64,000 bases of DNA from Candidatus Helarchaeota archaeon (lineage in GTDB: Archaea; Asgardarchaeota; Lokiarchaeia; Helarchaeales; HEL-GB-A): positions 10,143-74,142 of the forward strand of contig JABXJT010000018.1 of assembly GCA_013375455.1 (NCBI GenBank), read 5' to 3'. A model generated the notes under the pieces. The model searched no databases and had not been told where the DNA came from. It saw only the letters and a program-made list of their open reading frames with translations. Within the stretch, counting starts at the first letter, position 1; every line of letters begins with the position of its first letter. Positions 52,608-60,084 of this stretch are shown piece by piece. The position numbers were made by a program, and so were the translations under genes.

Positions 52608-53480
52608 ATGAGCAATAAAAACACGGAGCCTATGTACCCGAACATCATTATGCGAGGCTTCTGGATTCTTCGCACGTCCGGCCAATCAATTTATAACAAG
52701 AGTTTTGGGTTTGAAATTGATGAACATTTATTTTCAGGTTTTTTAAGCGCGATGATGTCATTCGCTAAGAGTGAGGTAGGAATTGAGCAAGGGATTGAAT
52801 CCATGGATATGGGAGAAATTCGCTTTGTTTATCTTCAAACCGCTTTCGGACTTATTTTTGTTATAGCTGGCGATAAACGGTATCACGTTAATCTGTACAA
52901 TAAATACCTTCATGATCTCAAGGAATTTTTCATTGATAACATGGAAGATGAAGTGTGGAAGTTCTTTTTTAAAAATTGGAAGAAAGGCGAGATTGACTTT
53001 TTTACAAACCATCTAGAAAAAAACATCAATAAACTCACTACAAAATGGGAAATTGAATTAATCACAGAGATGAGCAATAAAGAACACCTCTTGAAAATTT
53101 ACGAAGATTTAATTAATACTATCGTCACTTCTTATCTCGACGTTTTTGGACGGTTGATTTCGGCAGGCGAGATCATCGATCCAATTCAAGATGTAATAAA
53201 GCGAATAACCAAAGGTGATGATGAACTTTCAAAAATTGAAATTTCTGCACATGGCATATTAAACTATGGAGATCTCGATCCCGAAAAAATGGATATCGAT
53301 ACGCTTTCTACTGCATTGGAAAATATCTTTTGGGCCATCATTGATCTCGCAAAAGAACAAGTAGGTGAAAAACCAGTCAATCTACTACTTAAGAAATGTT
53401 CCCCCATCGTCTACAAGAACAAAGGACTTATTCGTGAATTAAAACTAGAAGATCTGGTGCTCAAATTACTCATATTCTAA
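52608..53480 (+). CDS. Longin/roadblock-like domain protein with helical C-terminal part
   Basis: A 290-residue protein. The N-terminus (about 12-105) has a longin-like order: GFWILRTSGQSIYNKSF (two strands), helix DEHLFSGFLSAMMSFAKSEV, strands EIRFVYLQTAFGLIFVIAGD and the helix VNLYNKYLHDLKEFFIDN. The remaining 180 residues are helical (SYLDVFGRLISAGEIIDPIQDVI, LENIFWAIIDLAKEQVG). Longin domains regulate or act with small GTPases in membrane trafficking; Asgard genomes have many. The assignment is by pattern. The ATG at 52608 is preceded by GTGA. Likely in one operon with the Cys microprotein. Confidence 0.6.
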   Translation: MSNKNTEPMYPNIIMRGFWILRTSGQSIYNKSFGFEIDEHLFSGFLSAMMSFAKSEVGIEQGIESMDMGEIRFVYLQTAFGLIFVIAGDKRYHVNLYNKYLHDLKEFFIDNMEDEVWKFFFKNWKKGEIDFFTNHLEKNINKLTTKWEIELITEMSNKEHLLKIYEDLINTIVTSYLDVFGRLISAGEIIDPIQDVIKRITKGDDELSKIEISAHGILNYGDLDPEKMDIDTLSTALENIFWAIIDLAKEQVGEKPVNLLLKKCSPIVYKNKGLIRELKLEDLVLKLLIF

Positions 53481-53606
53481 ATTAAGTGTTGCTAATATTT
53501 TCAGTTCAATCTTGATTTCAATATTAACCTATAAATATAACATTAAATGAATTATAAAACTGGATGGAGTAACATATTTCAATATTAATGAAATGGGCTA
53601 GCGCAT

Positions 53607-55025
53607 ATGAAAATAATTCCCAAAGAAATTACTGAAGCATTAAATCAGTCTTATGGTTTTATTCTACAAATTAAAGGTATAGCCGGAACTGGGAAGAGTA
53701 CCTTGGCACTAGAATTATTAAGCAAACTAAAAAACCCCGTCTACATCTCAACACGCATAACACCCCAACTCCTATACAAACAATTTCCATGGATAAAGGA
53801 GTTCCTACCAGAAGACAATATACTCGATGCTACAGCTTTTGAATTAACCAAAACACCTCTAATCGATGAAGCTAGCTTTTTTAAAATGTTAAAAATGCAA
53901 AATCTCCCTGATTTCATTAAGATACTCAGTTCAAAAATTAATACATTACCCTCCGGAGAGGGCACCATCGTAATTGATAGTTGGGACGCAATAGCCATTT
54001 TATCAGAGGTTAGCTGGGGAAAAAAGAACTCGATGCTTGCAAATTATGTATTAGAATTAGTACGTCAAAAAGGACTTAATTTAATTCTTATTGAAGAAAC
54101 TGAGAAAGAATCTTACCTTGATTATTTAGGGGATGGGATAATTCATCTACAAAAATCCTTATTTAAAGGTAATAGAAGAGTTCGTAATCTCCTCCTGCAT
54201 AAATTAAGAGGTATTGAAATCACTCAATCATCCTATCTTTTTACTTTAAATAATGGAAAATTTACCACTTTCTCACCAACTCGCCGATATGACTTTATAG
54301 CACCCACTAAAGTAATTCCAAATCCAGACAATCCTCCCCGGATATCTTCAGGGATTCCGGATCTCGACCAATTGCTTAATGGTGGATATGTTAGTGGGAA
54401 TATTATTCTACATGAAGTTCAACCCTATTTGGCCTATGCCAATGGATGGTTTTTAGCACACTTAGTGATTCAATTTCTCTCGCAAGAGAGAGCTACAATA
54501 GGAGTTCCCCCCACTGGTCGAGATCATACCTATGAACTAAACTATGTTCAAAATCTAGTCGGACCTACAATCTTTAAAAAATGTTTTCGTCTTATTGAGC
54601 CCCTTAACGATAAACCGACCGGACCTTCTTATGTAATTCAAATTAAACCGTCTTCCTCTCTTGATTATTTTGAACAGATTATTCAAAGTGCGGAAGATCT
54701 TAAAAAACACTCACCAAATCAACCCTACCTTTTCGTTATTGACGTGAACCAGCCTGCTTATATCTATGATTTAAAAGAACTCCAACAAAATACCACTCGA
54801 ATCATTAATCTACTTCGAAAAGCCGGACATATTTTCTATTTAACTGCCGATTCCGGAAACCCCTACATTGATAATTTAAAACAAGAAGTTGACGCACATT
54901 TTATTATCAGCCAAATTGATGGGAAAATAGTTTATTATGGAAATAATCCCCAGACTAATCTATTTGCAATGGATTTTGAAGCAAAAGATGGTGTGGCATC
55001 CATCGATTTGGTCCCTATCGTTTAA
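53607..55025 (+). CDS. RecA/KaiC-like ATPase with degenerate second domain
   Basis: A 472-residue protein of two RecA-like domains. Domain 1 (about 1-225) has Walker A IKGIAGTGKST (22-32), Walker B GTIVIDSWDA (about 122-131) and LILIEET. Domain 2 (about 240-472) begins like a KaiC domain (RISSGIPDLDQLLNGGYVSGNIILHE) but lacks the lysine loop, and keeps the Walker B-like YLFVIDVNQ. So only the first domain can bind ATP in the usual way. KaiC/RadA-like proteins act as switches or in DNA handling; endonuclease IV follows 58 bases downstream. A CTATAAATATA box at about 53529 can be the promoter. Confidence 0.75.
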   Translation: MKIIPKEITEALNQSYGFILQIKGIAGTGKSTLALELLSKLKNPVYISTRITPQLLYKQFPWIKEFLPEDNILDATAFELTKTPLIDEASFFKMLKMQNLPDFIKILSSKINTLPSGEGTIVIDSWDAIAILSEVSWGKKNSMLANYVLELVRQKGLNLILIEETEKESYLDYLGDGIIHLQKSLFKGNRRVRNLLLHKLRGIEITQSSYLFTLNNGKFTTFSPTRRYDFIAPTKVIPNPDNPPRISSGIPDLDQLLNGGYVSGNIILHEVQPYLAYANGWFLAHLVIQFLSQERATIGVPPTGRDHTYELNYVQNLVGPTIFKKCFRLIEPLNDKPTGPSYVIQIKPSSSLDYFEQIIQSAEDLKKHSPNQPYLFVIDVNQPAYIYDLKELQQNTTRIINLLRKAGHIFYLTADSGNPYIDNLKQEVDAHFIISQIDGKIVYYGNNPQTNLFAMDFEAKDGVASIDLVPIV

Positions 55026-55083
55026 CTTTTTCTTATCCTACAAATAAAAAAGTAAAAAATGGGATAAATAATCGGGTGATAAT

Positions 55084-55932
55084 TTGAAATTAGGCGCACA
55101 CATGTTTATTAAGGGTGGATTACACAAAGCAATTGAGTATGGAGAGGAATTAAACTGCGAAACTATTCAAATCTTTACGAAAAGTAATCGATCTTGGACT
55201 GCAAAAGAATTAACAAATGACCTTGTTGATAAGTTTTTAGTGAAAAGTTCGGAAACGACCATCTCTCCAATTTTTGCTCATGACACCTATCTCATCAATC
55301 TCTGCTCAACGGATTCTGAAAAATTTCAAAAATCATATGATGGAATGCTCTTAGAGCTCGAAAGGGCTGAACGATTGGAACTTCCCTTCACGGTTCTGCA
55401 TCCAGGATCTCATTTGGGGGCAGGAGAAGCAGAGGGACTCCAAAAGATCGCTGAAACCCTGCGACAATTGTTTTCCGAAACCGAAGGATATAAAGTTAAA
55501 GTTTTACTCGAAACAACTGCTGGTCAAGGAACTAACTTGGGTTATAAGTTTGAGCATCTGGCAACACTCATCAAATTAATTGATTATCCTGACCGAATTG
55601 GAACTTGCTTTGATACTTGTCACGCCTTTACAGCCGGCTATGATTTTCGTACAGAAAAAGGATATGAGGAGGTCATGTCATCCTTTGATAGTATTGTCGG
55701 TTTGGACACTCTCTTGGCTTTTCATCTCAACGATTCGAAAAATGATTGCGGATCTCGGGTGGATCGGCATGAACATATTGGAAAAGGGGTAATAGGAACT
55801 GAGGGATTCAAGCATTTCTTGAATGACAAGCGGTTCAAGGATCATCCTGGTGTGCTAGAAACGCCAAAAAGCAAAGATTATGCCGAAGACAAAGTAAACC
55901 TAAAGGTGCTTCGATCACTCATTGAAAAATAG
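55084..55932 (+). CDS. nfo: Endonuclease IV (apurinic/apyrimidinic endonuclease)
   Basis: A 282-residue zinc enzyme of base excision repair. Seen: KLGAHMFIKGGLHKAI (His5), TVLHPGSHLGAG, VLLETTAGQGTNLG (Glu), GTCFDTCHAFTAGYD (Asp-His), FHLNDSKNDCGSRVDRHEHIGKG (Asp-His...His) and GVLETPK (last Glu), the full set of trinuclear zinc ligands of the Nfo family. It cuts DNA 5' of abasic sites. The start is TTG 55084 after GGGTGATAA. Possibly co-transcribed with the RecA-like gene upstream. Confidence 0.95.
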   Translation: MKLGAHMFIKGGLHKAIEYGEELNCETIQIFTKSNRSWTAKELTNDLVDKFLVKSSETTISPIFAHDTYLINLCSTDSEKFQKSYDGMLLELERAERLELPFTVLHPGSHLGAGEAEGLQKIAETLRQLFSETEGYKVKVLLETTAGQGTNLGYKFEHLATLIKLIDYPDRIGTCFDTCHAFTAGYDFRTEKGYEEVMSSFDSIVGLDTLLAFHLNDSKNDCGSRVDRHEHIGKGVIGTEGFKHFLNDKRFKDHPGVLETPKSKDYAEDKVNLKVLRSLIEK

Positions 55933-56070
55933 TAAAATATCCTAAATTTTCTAATTATAGGTCACTACAAATTGTAAAGTATTTTATCTTCACAAAATAC
56001 GCGACCTTATAAGGTACCGATGCCTTTAGATCTTGGATAAGGTTTCAAATTAAGTAGAATTAATTTGCAG

Positions 56071-56211
56071 GTGAACCTTATAGAGATTATTTGCAAATCA
56101 TGTAGGTATAAATGGAAACAAGAAAAATATGATTCGCTTTCGAGGTACTATTGTCCCAATTGTGGAAATTTAGGTCATCTTGATCGCGAATTTGAATTTG
56201 TAATGACGTAA
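56071..56211 (+). CDS. 46-residue zinc-ribbon microprotein
   Basis: A short frame from GTG 56071 to TAA 56211. It carries IICKSCRYKWKQE and YYCPNCGNLGH, two CxxC pairs 19 residues apart, a complete zinc ribbon. It is a paralogue of the 48-residue protein at 58920-59066 (same C..CxY...YYCP.C spacing). The GTG lies within AGGTGA, itself a ribosome-binding-like sequence, so the message is leaderless or starts slightly downstream at a non-ATG codon. The role is unknown; such ribbons often bind RNA, DNA or polymerase. Confidence 0.65.
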   Translation: MNLIEIICKSCRYKWKQEKYDSLSRYYCPNCGNLGHLDREFEFVMT

Positions 56212-56273
56212 TGCCACTTTTTAAGGCATCGCGTTTGGATCACTTAACTTGCTATTTTTCCCCATCTTTAAAA

Positions 56274-56327
56274 TACGGCAGTAGATCAACGCCTTTTTTT
56301 TCAAGATCACGATGGCTACAACTGCCG
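56274..56327. repeat. Perfect 8-base inverted repeat with 38-base spacer
   Basis: ACGGCAGT at 56274-56281 and ACTGCCGT at 56320-56327 are exact inverse copies, with an oligo-T run between. Nearby ATGCC and GGCAT (56211-56229) form another small stem. It may be an operator, a structured RNA or a relic end. No gene overlaps it. Confidence 0.4.
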
Positions 56328-56438
56328 TAATGCCGAATTAATTATTAATTTTTCTAGCAAATATATATTCTTTTTACGAAAAGTATAATTTCTTTATTAA
56401 GTAGGTAATTTTTGAGAAAAAGGTAAGAAATGAAATAA

Positions 56439-56774
56439 ATGCAGAAGAATAAAAATAACCATACTCTAGAAGAAAAAAATCCTCTAGTCTATGGAAAGAG
56501 TTTCTATGATGAAATAGATAATTATAAAAGTTTATTTCAAATCAAATCTCCCCTTACACTATTTGAATCTGATGTAACCATTGCTATTTTAACTGTAATT
56601 GGATTTAAAGAAATAAAAATTAAATTCAACCCAAATTCTCTTGTTCTAACTGGAATTTATAATGACCATTCCCTCATATTTGAAATTAGTCATAAAACTT
56701 CCCCTTTTGAATGGTTTTTTAGATTTGTAAAAACATTAGAAGAATTTCTGAAGGAAATAGGAGTAAAAATGTAA
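56439..56774 (+). CDS. Small unknown protein
   Basis: A 111-residue protein. After a charged N-terminus comes a mixed alpha/beta segment (SPLTLFESDVTIAILTVIGFKEIKIKFNPNSLVLTGIYNDHSLIFEIS) and an amphipathic C-terminal helix (FEWFFRFVKTLEEFLKEIGV). I do not recognise it. The codon use is very AT-rich but the frame looks coding. It lies between the zinc-ribbon microprotein and a broken RecA-like gene. Confidence 0.5.
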   Translation: MQKNKNNHTLEEKNPLVYGKSFYDEIDNYKSLFQIKSPLTLFESDVTIAILTVIGFKEIKIKFNPNSLVLTGIYNDHSLIFEISHKTSPFEWFFRFVKTLEEFLKEIGVKM

Positions 56775-56931
56775 AACTTTATAGAGAATTAACTCATTTT
56801 TGTGTTCATTGAATATGAGAAGCCTCCCTTTGACATTGCTGAAAAAAGTATTGTAAGAATATGGGATTTAAAGAAAAAAAATTAATTAGACAAATACTAT
56901 ATTTTTAATTAGATAATTGAACGGAAAAAAA

Positions 56932-57060
56932 ATGAAGAATGAATTAAATCTAAACTTAAGCACGGGAATTCCTGCATTAGATGAGATTTTATAAGAAATT
57001 ATTCCTGGAGATAACGTAGTTTTTCAAATTGATAAAATGAAATACACCCTCACCAATTAA
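56932..57060 (+). pseudogene. Remnant of a RecA/KaiC-type ATPase gene with in-frame stop
   Basis: From ATG 56932 the frame reads LSTGIPALDEIL, then TAA at 56992, and continues in the same frame as EIIPGDNVVFQIDKM before a second stop at 57060. The two halves together match the conserved beginning of KaiC/RecA-like domains (STGIPxLDExLxGIxPGDNVVxQ). The rest of the gene is absent. It is therefore a truncated, inactivated copy, possibly of a relative of the gene at 53607. Confidence 0.6.
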
Positions 57061-57118
57061 AACAAGCTCAATTGGTGTATTAATTCTATTCTTCATTTAA
57101 CGAAGCATTTTAAGAAAG

Positions 57119-58594
57119 TTATTTCAAAAATAAATACCATCCTTTTTCTGTTAATTCAACGAGTTTTTTATTCCCAATTTTAAATGTTCTTAGGTAACCA
57201 AGTGATATGAGGTGATTTATTCTCTTTCTTACTGTAGGCTTGCTTACCTTAAGCTCTAATCTGATTTCAGAATAAGAAGGTTTCCTCCCTAAATTATTCT
57301 GCCTAAAGATTAGTTCTAAAATTTCGAATAAACTATCAGGCAGCTTTATCATATACTTGGATTTGATTTCCCTAGTTTCTTTTTCCAATAACCTTAGTTC
57401 TTGTTCATTTAAAGTTAATGGGTCGATTGATAGGATAATAACGAAGTGAATGAGGTATGCAAACTCTCTCAACCGCTGTACAAAGGAAAGAGTCTCATTG
57501 AAACCGTTTTTAAAGATTATGTAGTCTAATCTATCAATTAGGATTACACTTTTATTGGGTATTTTTTTTATTTTGGCCTCGATTTCTAAAAGCTTTGGAG
57601 ATAAAGATTTCACATCTTCTTTCTCAGCAAGCCATAAGAATTTAAAGTCACCCTTCATAACCTCCCTTAGTTTCTCTTCATGTACTCTTGAAATAATAAA
57701 TCCAGAGTACCCGACTTTTAGAAGGTCATTAAAGGCTTCGAGTGACAAGGTCTGTATGGGTTCTTTAACCAGATAGATATATCCGTCTTCCAGGTTGAAC
57801 TTCATCAGTTGCTTTTTCAGATTCTCCTCATTCTCCTTACGTTCGGTAATATCCCGCAAAATACAGAGATATTGAATTTGATCACTCGCCGTCGCTTGAA
57901 CTATTAACGAAATAGAGCCCCAGAAAATAGATCCATCTTTATGTTTAAAACGTGTTTCAAAATTAGTAACCGAACCTTCTTTTGTAATAAGTTTAGTAAT
58001 TACTTCTACGTCCTTCGGGGTGTAATAGTGAGTAAAAAACGATATCCTAGCGAACTCACTTGTTGACTTATACCCAAACAACTTCGACAGAGCCAAATTC
58101 ATCTCAACAATTTTACCATCTGAATTGATGGTAGAAATACCAATCGGGATATTATCTATCAAGTTTCTCAGTTTTTGCTCCGTTTTCATCAATTGGATTT
58201 CTTTCCGCTTGAGCTCGGTGATGTCTGTAACAACAAATCCAAGATATTTTCCCATTTTAAAAGCACGTATATCTAGGTGTAAGTTTCCAAATTTGGGACT
58301 AGGAACAACATCCTCCAAAAATACGGGTATTCCTGTCTCTAAGACTTTCAAATAACTGTTATATCTACCTGTTTCCTCAATACCAGGAGCTATTTCTTTC
58401 ATATTCTTTCCTATATTTTGTTTGGTTATCTTCAATAGTTCCGTCCCAGCCTTATTTATATCAACCAGATTCAACTCTGAATCATAAATAATAAAAGAAT
58501 TGGTCGCTAAGTCTATAAAATTCCTTAATAACTCCAAATATGGATCAGATTTTTCTTCTGATTCTTTTAATTTCTTCTCATTTTTCATATTCAT
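57119..58594 (-). CDS. PAS-PAS-DUF835-winged helix regulator
   Basis: A 491-residue regulator: PAS domain 1 (about 22-130, NSFIIYDSELNLVDINKAG), PAS domain 2 (about 140-255, IGISTINSDGKIVEMNLALSKLFGY and ending LCILRDITERKE), a DUF835-like P-loop-fold domain (about 262-395, GYIYLVKEP..., KSVILIDRLDYI) and a C-terminal winged helix (about 420-491, PSYSEIRLELKVSKPTVRKRINHLISLGYL). There is no histidine kinase domain. It is probably a cytosolic sensor that acts directly on DNA. DUF835 with PAS is common in archaeal signal proteins; its ligand is unknown. Confidence 0.85.
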   Translation of the reverse strand: MNMKNEKKLKESEEKSDPYLELLRNFIDLATNSFIIYDSELNLVDINKAGTELLKITKQNIGKNMKEIAPGIEETGRYNSYLKVLETGIPVFLEDVVPSPKFGNLHLDIRAFKMGKYLGFVVTDITELKRKEIQLMKTEQKLRNLIDNIPIGISTINSDGKIVEMNLALSKLFGYKSTSEFARISFFTHYYTPKDVEVITKLITKEGSVTNFETRFKHKDGSIFWGSISLIVQATASDQIQYLCILRDITERKENEENLKKQLMKFNLEDGYIYLVKEPIQTLSLEAFNDLLKVGYSGFIISRVHEEKLREVMKGDFKFLWLAEKEDVKSLSPKLLEIEAKIKKIPNKSVILIDRLDYIIFKNGFNETLSFVQRLREFAYLIHFVIILSIDPLTLNEQELRLLEKETREIKSKYMIKLPDSLFEILELIFRQNNLGRKPSYSEIRLELKVSKPTVRKRINHLISLGYLRTFKIGNKKLVELTEKGWYLFLK

Positions 58595-58919
58595 TTTGAA
58601 TAAATCCCCCTAAAAAATCGTTGTAACTGATGAATAATTTTGAAATAGTTAGATAAGAGGAGATATTGTGATTCTGAATGAAAGATTTTATAAAGGAATA
58701 GAGATATGGACTGATCCTTTTTTAATCTGTTCCGTATCACCTCTTCCATTTCTTTTCCGCTTCTCTCTTTTCTGAAATTATAGAGATCTTCTCCTTAGAA
58801 AAAATATGAATGATCATTTTTATTATTTCCCTTTTTTTCCCAACTTTTTTCACTACTTTTTTGGTTTAGGGAATATTAGATTATTATGAGAAAAGAATTT
58901 TCAGAGAGAATGAATAAAG
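58595..58919. other. Intergenic region between the PAS regulator and the second zinc microprotein
   Basis: About 325 AT-rich bases. A 35-codon frame from GTG 58668 to 58775 has a good AGAGGAG box but a product without recognisable features (rich in Phe and Ser), so I do not call it. Otherwise nothing is seen besides likely promoters. Confidence 0.4.
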
Positions 58920-59066
58920 ATGGTGACAAAGCTGAGTTTCTTGAAATGTAGATCGTGTGGATATGAGTTTGCAAAAGAGGATTTAGAGTCGCATTCTGTT
59001 TATTATTGTCCAAAATGTCACGCAATCGGGAATGTGCAAGAACAGTTTATTAGAATTAATGTATAA
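58920..59066 (+). CDS. 48-residue zinc-ribbon microprotein, paralogue
   Basis: A short frame from ATG 58920 to TAA 59066 (GTG 58923 also possible). It has LKCRSCGYEFAKED and YYCPKCHAIGN, a full zinc ribbon, similar in spacing and surrounding residues to the protein at 56071-56211. Two such microproteins 2.7 kb apart, flanking the PAS regulator and the broken RecA-like gene, suggest a local duplication. The function is unknown. Confidence 0.65.
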   Translation: MVTKLSFLKCRSCGYEFAKEDLESHSVYYCPKCHAIGNVQEQFIRINV

Positions 59067-59116
59067 AGGGTTTACCCATTTAAACCATCCTACTAACTTA
59101 TTAAAAAATATCGAAA

Positions 59117-59992
59117 TTGAATAATTCATCACTTAAAAAAATGCAAGAAAAAATAAATGAAAATAAAGTCAAAAGACTAGGTTTCAAATTTCCTAAGCCA
59201 GGTTATAAAATTGTAATTATAGGCGATATTAATCAAAAGAGAGAGTTCTATAACATTCTAAGTTTGAGTAAATCATTAAGCGGTGAAGATAATAAAATTT
59301 TTTTCAACTTTTTGAAGGAGTGCGGTTTTCAACTGGTTTTGTTTTCATATCCGCAAAAAGTCACAGTCGAGAATCTCTCCTTGGATATTAAAAAAGAGTT
59401 GATAAGAAAGTTTAAGCTCAATATCGTAAAACAAGAAGGAAGGTGTATATTTTTAACCGTTTTCAGTATTCATTGGTCAAGAGCTGCGGAGTTTTACACA
59501 TTAGCTGGCGAATATAGCAATGAGGGTGATCTTATTATACCAAATTCTAAAAAAATTCCTCTTAATCCTCCCCCTTTTCGACGCGATCCGGAAACGCATA
59601 AGGAGATTAGGCTTTATGATCCAATTTTTTTGATTCTTTCTGAAGGCATAAATCCTGGAATAGATATTGAGTGTGCATTGAGGGATCATTCTATGATCCC
59701 ATCGAAGATGGCTTATGTTTCTTTAGAAGAAATACAAGACGCCGAACTGCGCAATTCTTTTTACCTCGAACTCCCATATCTCAAGAAAGAAGGAAATGAT
59801 CAAGACTCGAAATTTTTATTTGAATACGGCGTAAACGTGCTCCAAGATATAATAAGATGTATTGTCAGGTATATCCTTAGGCTCCCTCAGTCATTGGAGA
59901 AAATTATACTTGCTTCTGGCAATGAAATATCCAATGCATGGTACAAGGGTGAAGAATATATTAATCCACCTTCAATGAAATTTTTCAGATAA
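59117..59992 (+). CDS. Unknown protein
   Basis: A 291-residue protein without a family I recognise. The N-terminal 30 residues are basic. Then come alternating strands and helices (GYKIVIIGDINQKREFYNIL, FQLVLFSYPQKVTVENLSLDIK, RCIFLTVFSIHWSRAAEFYTLAGEY), giving an alpha/beta look, and a C-terminal helix with DIIRCIVRYILRLPQSLEKIIL. The start is TTG 59117 or ATG 59141. Position ahead of the PEPCK fusion on the same strand may indicate an operon, with 92 bases between. Confidence 0.5.
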   Translation: MNNSSLKKMQEKINENKVKRLGFKFPKPGYKIVIIGDINQKREFYNILSLSKSLSGEDNKIFFNFLKECGFQLVLFSYPQKVTVENLSLDIKKELIRKFKLNIVKQEGRCIFLTVFSIHWSRAAEFYTLAGEYSNEGDLIIPNSKKIPLNPPPFRRDPETHKEIRLYDPIFLILSEGINPGIDIECALRDHSMIPSKMAYVSLEEIQDAELRNSFYLELPYLKKEGNDQDSKFLFEYGVNVLQDIIRCIVRYILRLPQSLEKIILASGNEISNAWYKGEEYINPPSMKFFR

Positions 59993-60084
59993 AAACAATT
60001 AGTGATGAAATATACGAGGACTTCATTGATTCGGTTAAAATTTTATAGATAACCAATCTTATCATTCATCAGAAGAGATTTGAT

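Noticed and set aside
58668..58775. 35-codon frame with AGAGGAG box
   Set aside because: The product is Phe/Ser-rich without motif or paralogue; the box may be chance in purine-rich DNA.
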